A DNA stretch of 6,526 nucleotides, taken from JAGVSR01 sp046074825 (GTDB lineage Bacteria; Pseudomonadota; Alphaproteobacteria; Rhizobiales; Hyphomicrobiaceae). Location: assembly GCA_046074825.1 (NCBI GenBank), contig JBJTOZ010000137.1, forward strand, positions 1-6,526. The letters are read 5' to 3'. Position numbers and translations under genes: made by a program. Each line of letters starts with the position of its first letter. The first letter of the stretch is position 1. Of the stretch, positions 6,177 to 6,526 are shown one piece after another. The notes beneath the pieces were generated by a model. That model searched no databases. It saw only the letters and a list, made by a program, of their open reading frames with translations, and was not told the origin of the DNA.

Positions 6177-6526
6177 CCCTAACAAAAACAAATCCAGGTA
6201 ATTTCTTTGAGGATTATAAATTTGGACAGATCCTGACCCATGCAACACCTCGCACCATAACAGAAGGGGATAGCGCAGTGTACATGAGCCTCTATGGTCC
6301 ACGTTTTGCTGTGCAATCTTCTGATCTTTTTGCGCGCTCTATTGGGTATCCGCACGCTCCCATTGACGATCTTCTCACCTTTCATATTGTGTTTGGAAAA
6401 ACGGTTCCTGATATCTCGCTGAATGCCATTGCGAACTTGGGATATGCCAGTGGACGGTTTCTTAAACCTGCATACCCAGGCGATACACTCTCAACAGTCT
6501 CTGAGGTGATAGGATTAAAAGAAAAC
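6173..6526 (+). CDS. mch: Mesaconyl-CoA hydratase (MaoC-family dehydratase), N-terminal part, cut by window end
   Basis: This hot-dog-fold hydratase interconverts mesaconyl-CoA and beta-methylmalyl-CoA in the ethylmalonyl-CoA pathway. The frame gives 118 residues with no stop before the right edge; the complete family members are about 340 residues. Recognisable blocks are TNPGNFFEDYKFGQ (6-19), HATPRTITEGD (23-33), RFAVQSSDLFARSIGYP (44-60), and DDLLTFHIVFGKTVPDISL (65-83). These are followed by ANLGYASGRFLKPAYPGDTL and EVIGLKE. They resemble alphaproteobacterial mesaconyl-CoA hydratases closely, by memory of the family. AAAGAG (6161-6166) lies 6 bases before the ATG. The gene follows the CoA ester lyase gene in the same direction after 181 bases, a pairing that fits a shared CoA-ester pathway. 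The catalytic second half is not seen, so activity cannot be judged. Confidence 0.88.
   Translation, partial: MTLTKTNPGNFFEDYKFGQILTHATPRTITEGDSAVYMSLYGPRFAVQSSDLFARSIGYPHAPIDDLLTFHIVFGKTVPDISLNAIANLGYASGRFLKPAYPGDTLSTVSEVIGLKEN

Noticed and set aside
6179..6385. Minus-strand 68-codon ORF at the right edge
   Set aside because: It lies opposite the hydratase N-terminus, which has clear family motifs on the plus strand.
1..6526. Defence system, prophage, CRISPR array, transposon or novel RNA element
   Set aside because: Nearly all of the sequence is assigned to recognised housekeeping and metabolic families, gaps are short, and no repeats or mobile-element motifs were found.

Overview
The window looks like chromosomal DNA from an alphaproteobacterium of moderate GC (roughly mid-40s percent by eye). 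The evidence is the cytochrome c maturation gene order ccmB-ccmC-ccmD-ccmG (the helBCDX order known from Rhodobacter), an alphaproteobacterial-style pyridoxal kinase, and a CoA ester lyase gene followed by a mesaconyl-CoA hydratase-like gene. The species cannot be named from this sequence. No mobile element, CRISPR array, tRNA or rRNA was seen, and no intergenic gap exceeds about 185 bases.

Layout. Bases 1-1989 (+) hold the 3' half of ccmB, then ccmC, a short ccmD and ccmG: the heme-export and thiol-reduction part of System I cytochrome c biogenesis. Converging on this operon is a beta-class carbonic anhydrase (2028-2666, -). Upstream of it on the same strand lies nhaA (Na+/H+ antiporter, about 2840-4063, -), and upstream of that a PdxY-type pyridoxal kinase (4153-4980, -). 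Diverging from pdxY is a CitE/HpcH-family CoA ester lyase (5098-5991, +). It is followed after 181 bases by the 5' part of a MaoC-family mesaconyl-CoA hydratase (6173 to the right edge, +).

How the genes work together. CcmB and CcmC form the membrane part of the heme-handling complex, CcmD stabilises it, and CcmG reduces apocytochrome cysteines in the periplasm. The carbonic anhydrase and NhaA deal with CO2/bicarbonate and Na+/pH balance, with no demonstrated link to each other. The lyase and hydratase plausibly act on C4/C5 CoA esters (malyl-CoA, beta-methylmalyl-CoA, mesaconyl-CoA) of the ethylmalonyl-CoA pathway or a related route.

Most of the window is ordinary housekeeping and metabolic sequence, and I found no convincing new biological system. 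The main point of interest is pdxY. Its conserved N-terminus is encoded, but the reading frame has no ATG, GTG or TTG before it. A CTG lies exactly where the family's start Met is expected, 8 bases after a good AAGGGAG ribosome binding site. Three positions in its N-terminal substrate-pocket motif also look unusual. Other points are a non-ATG start for nhaA, a short ccmD masked by a longer out-of-frame ORF, a hairpin plus T-run between nhaA and the carbonic anhydrase gene, and a possible 46-codon ORF that overlaps the hydratase start.
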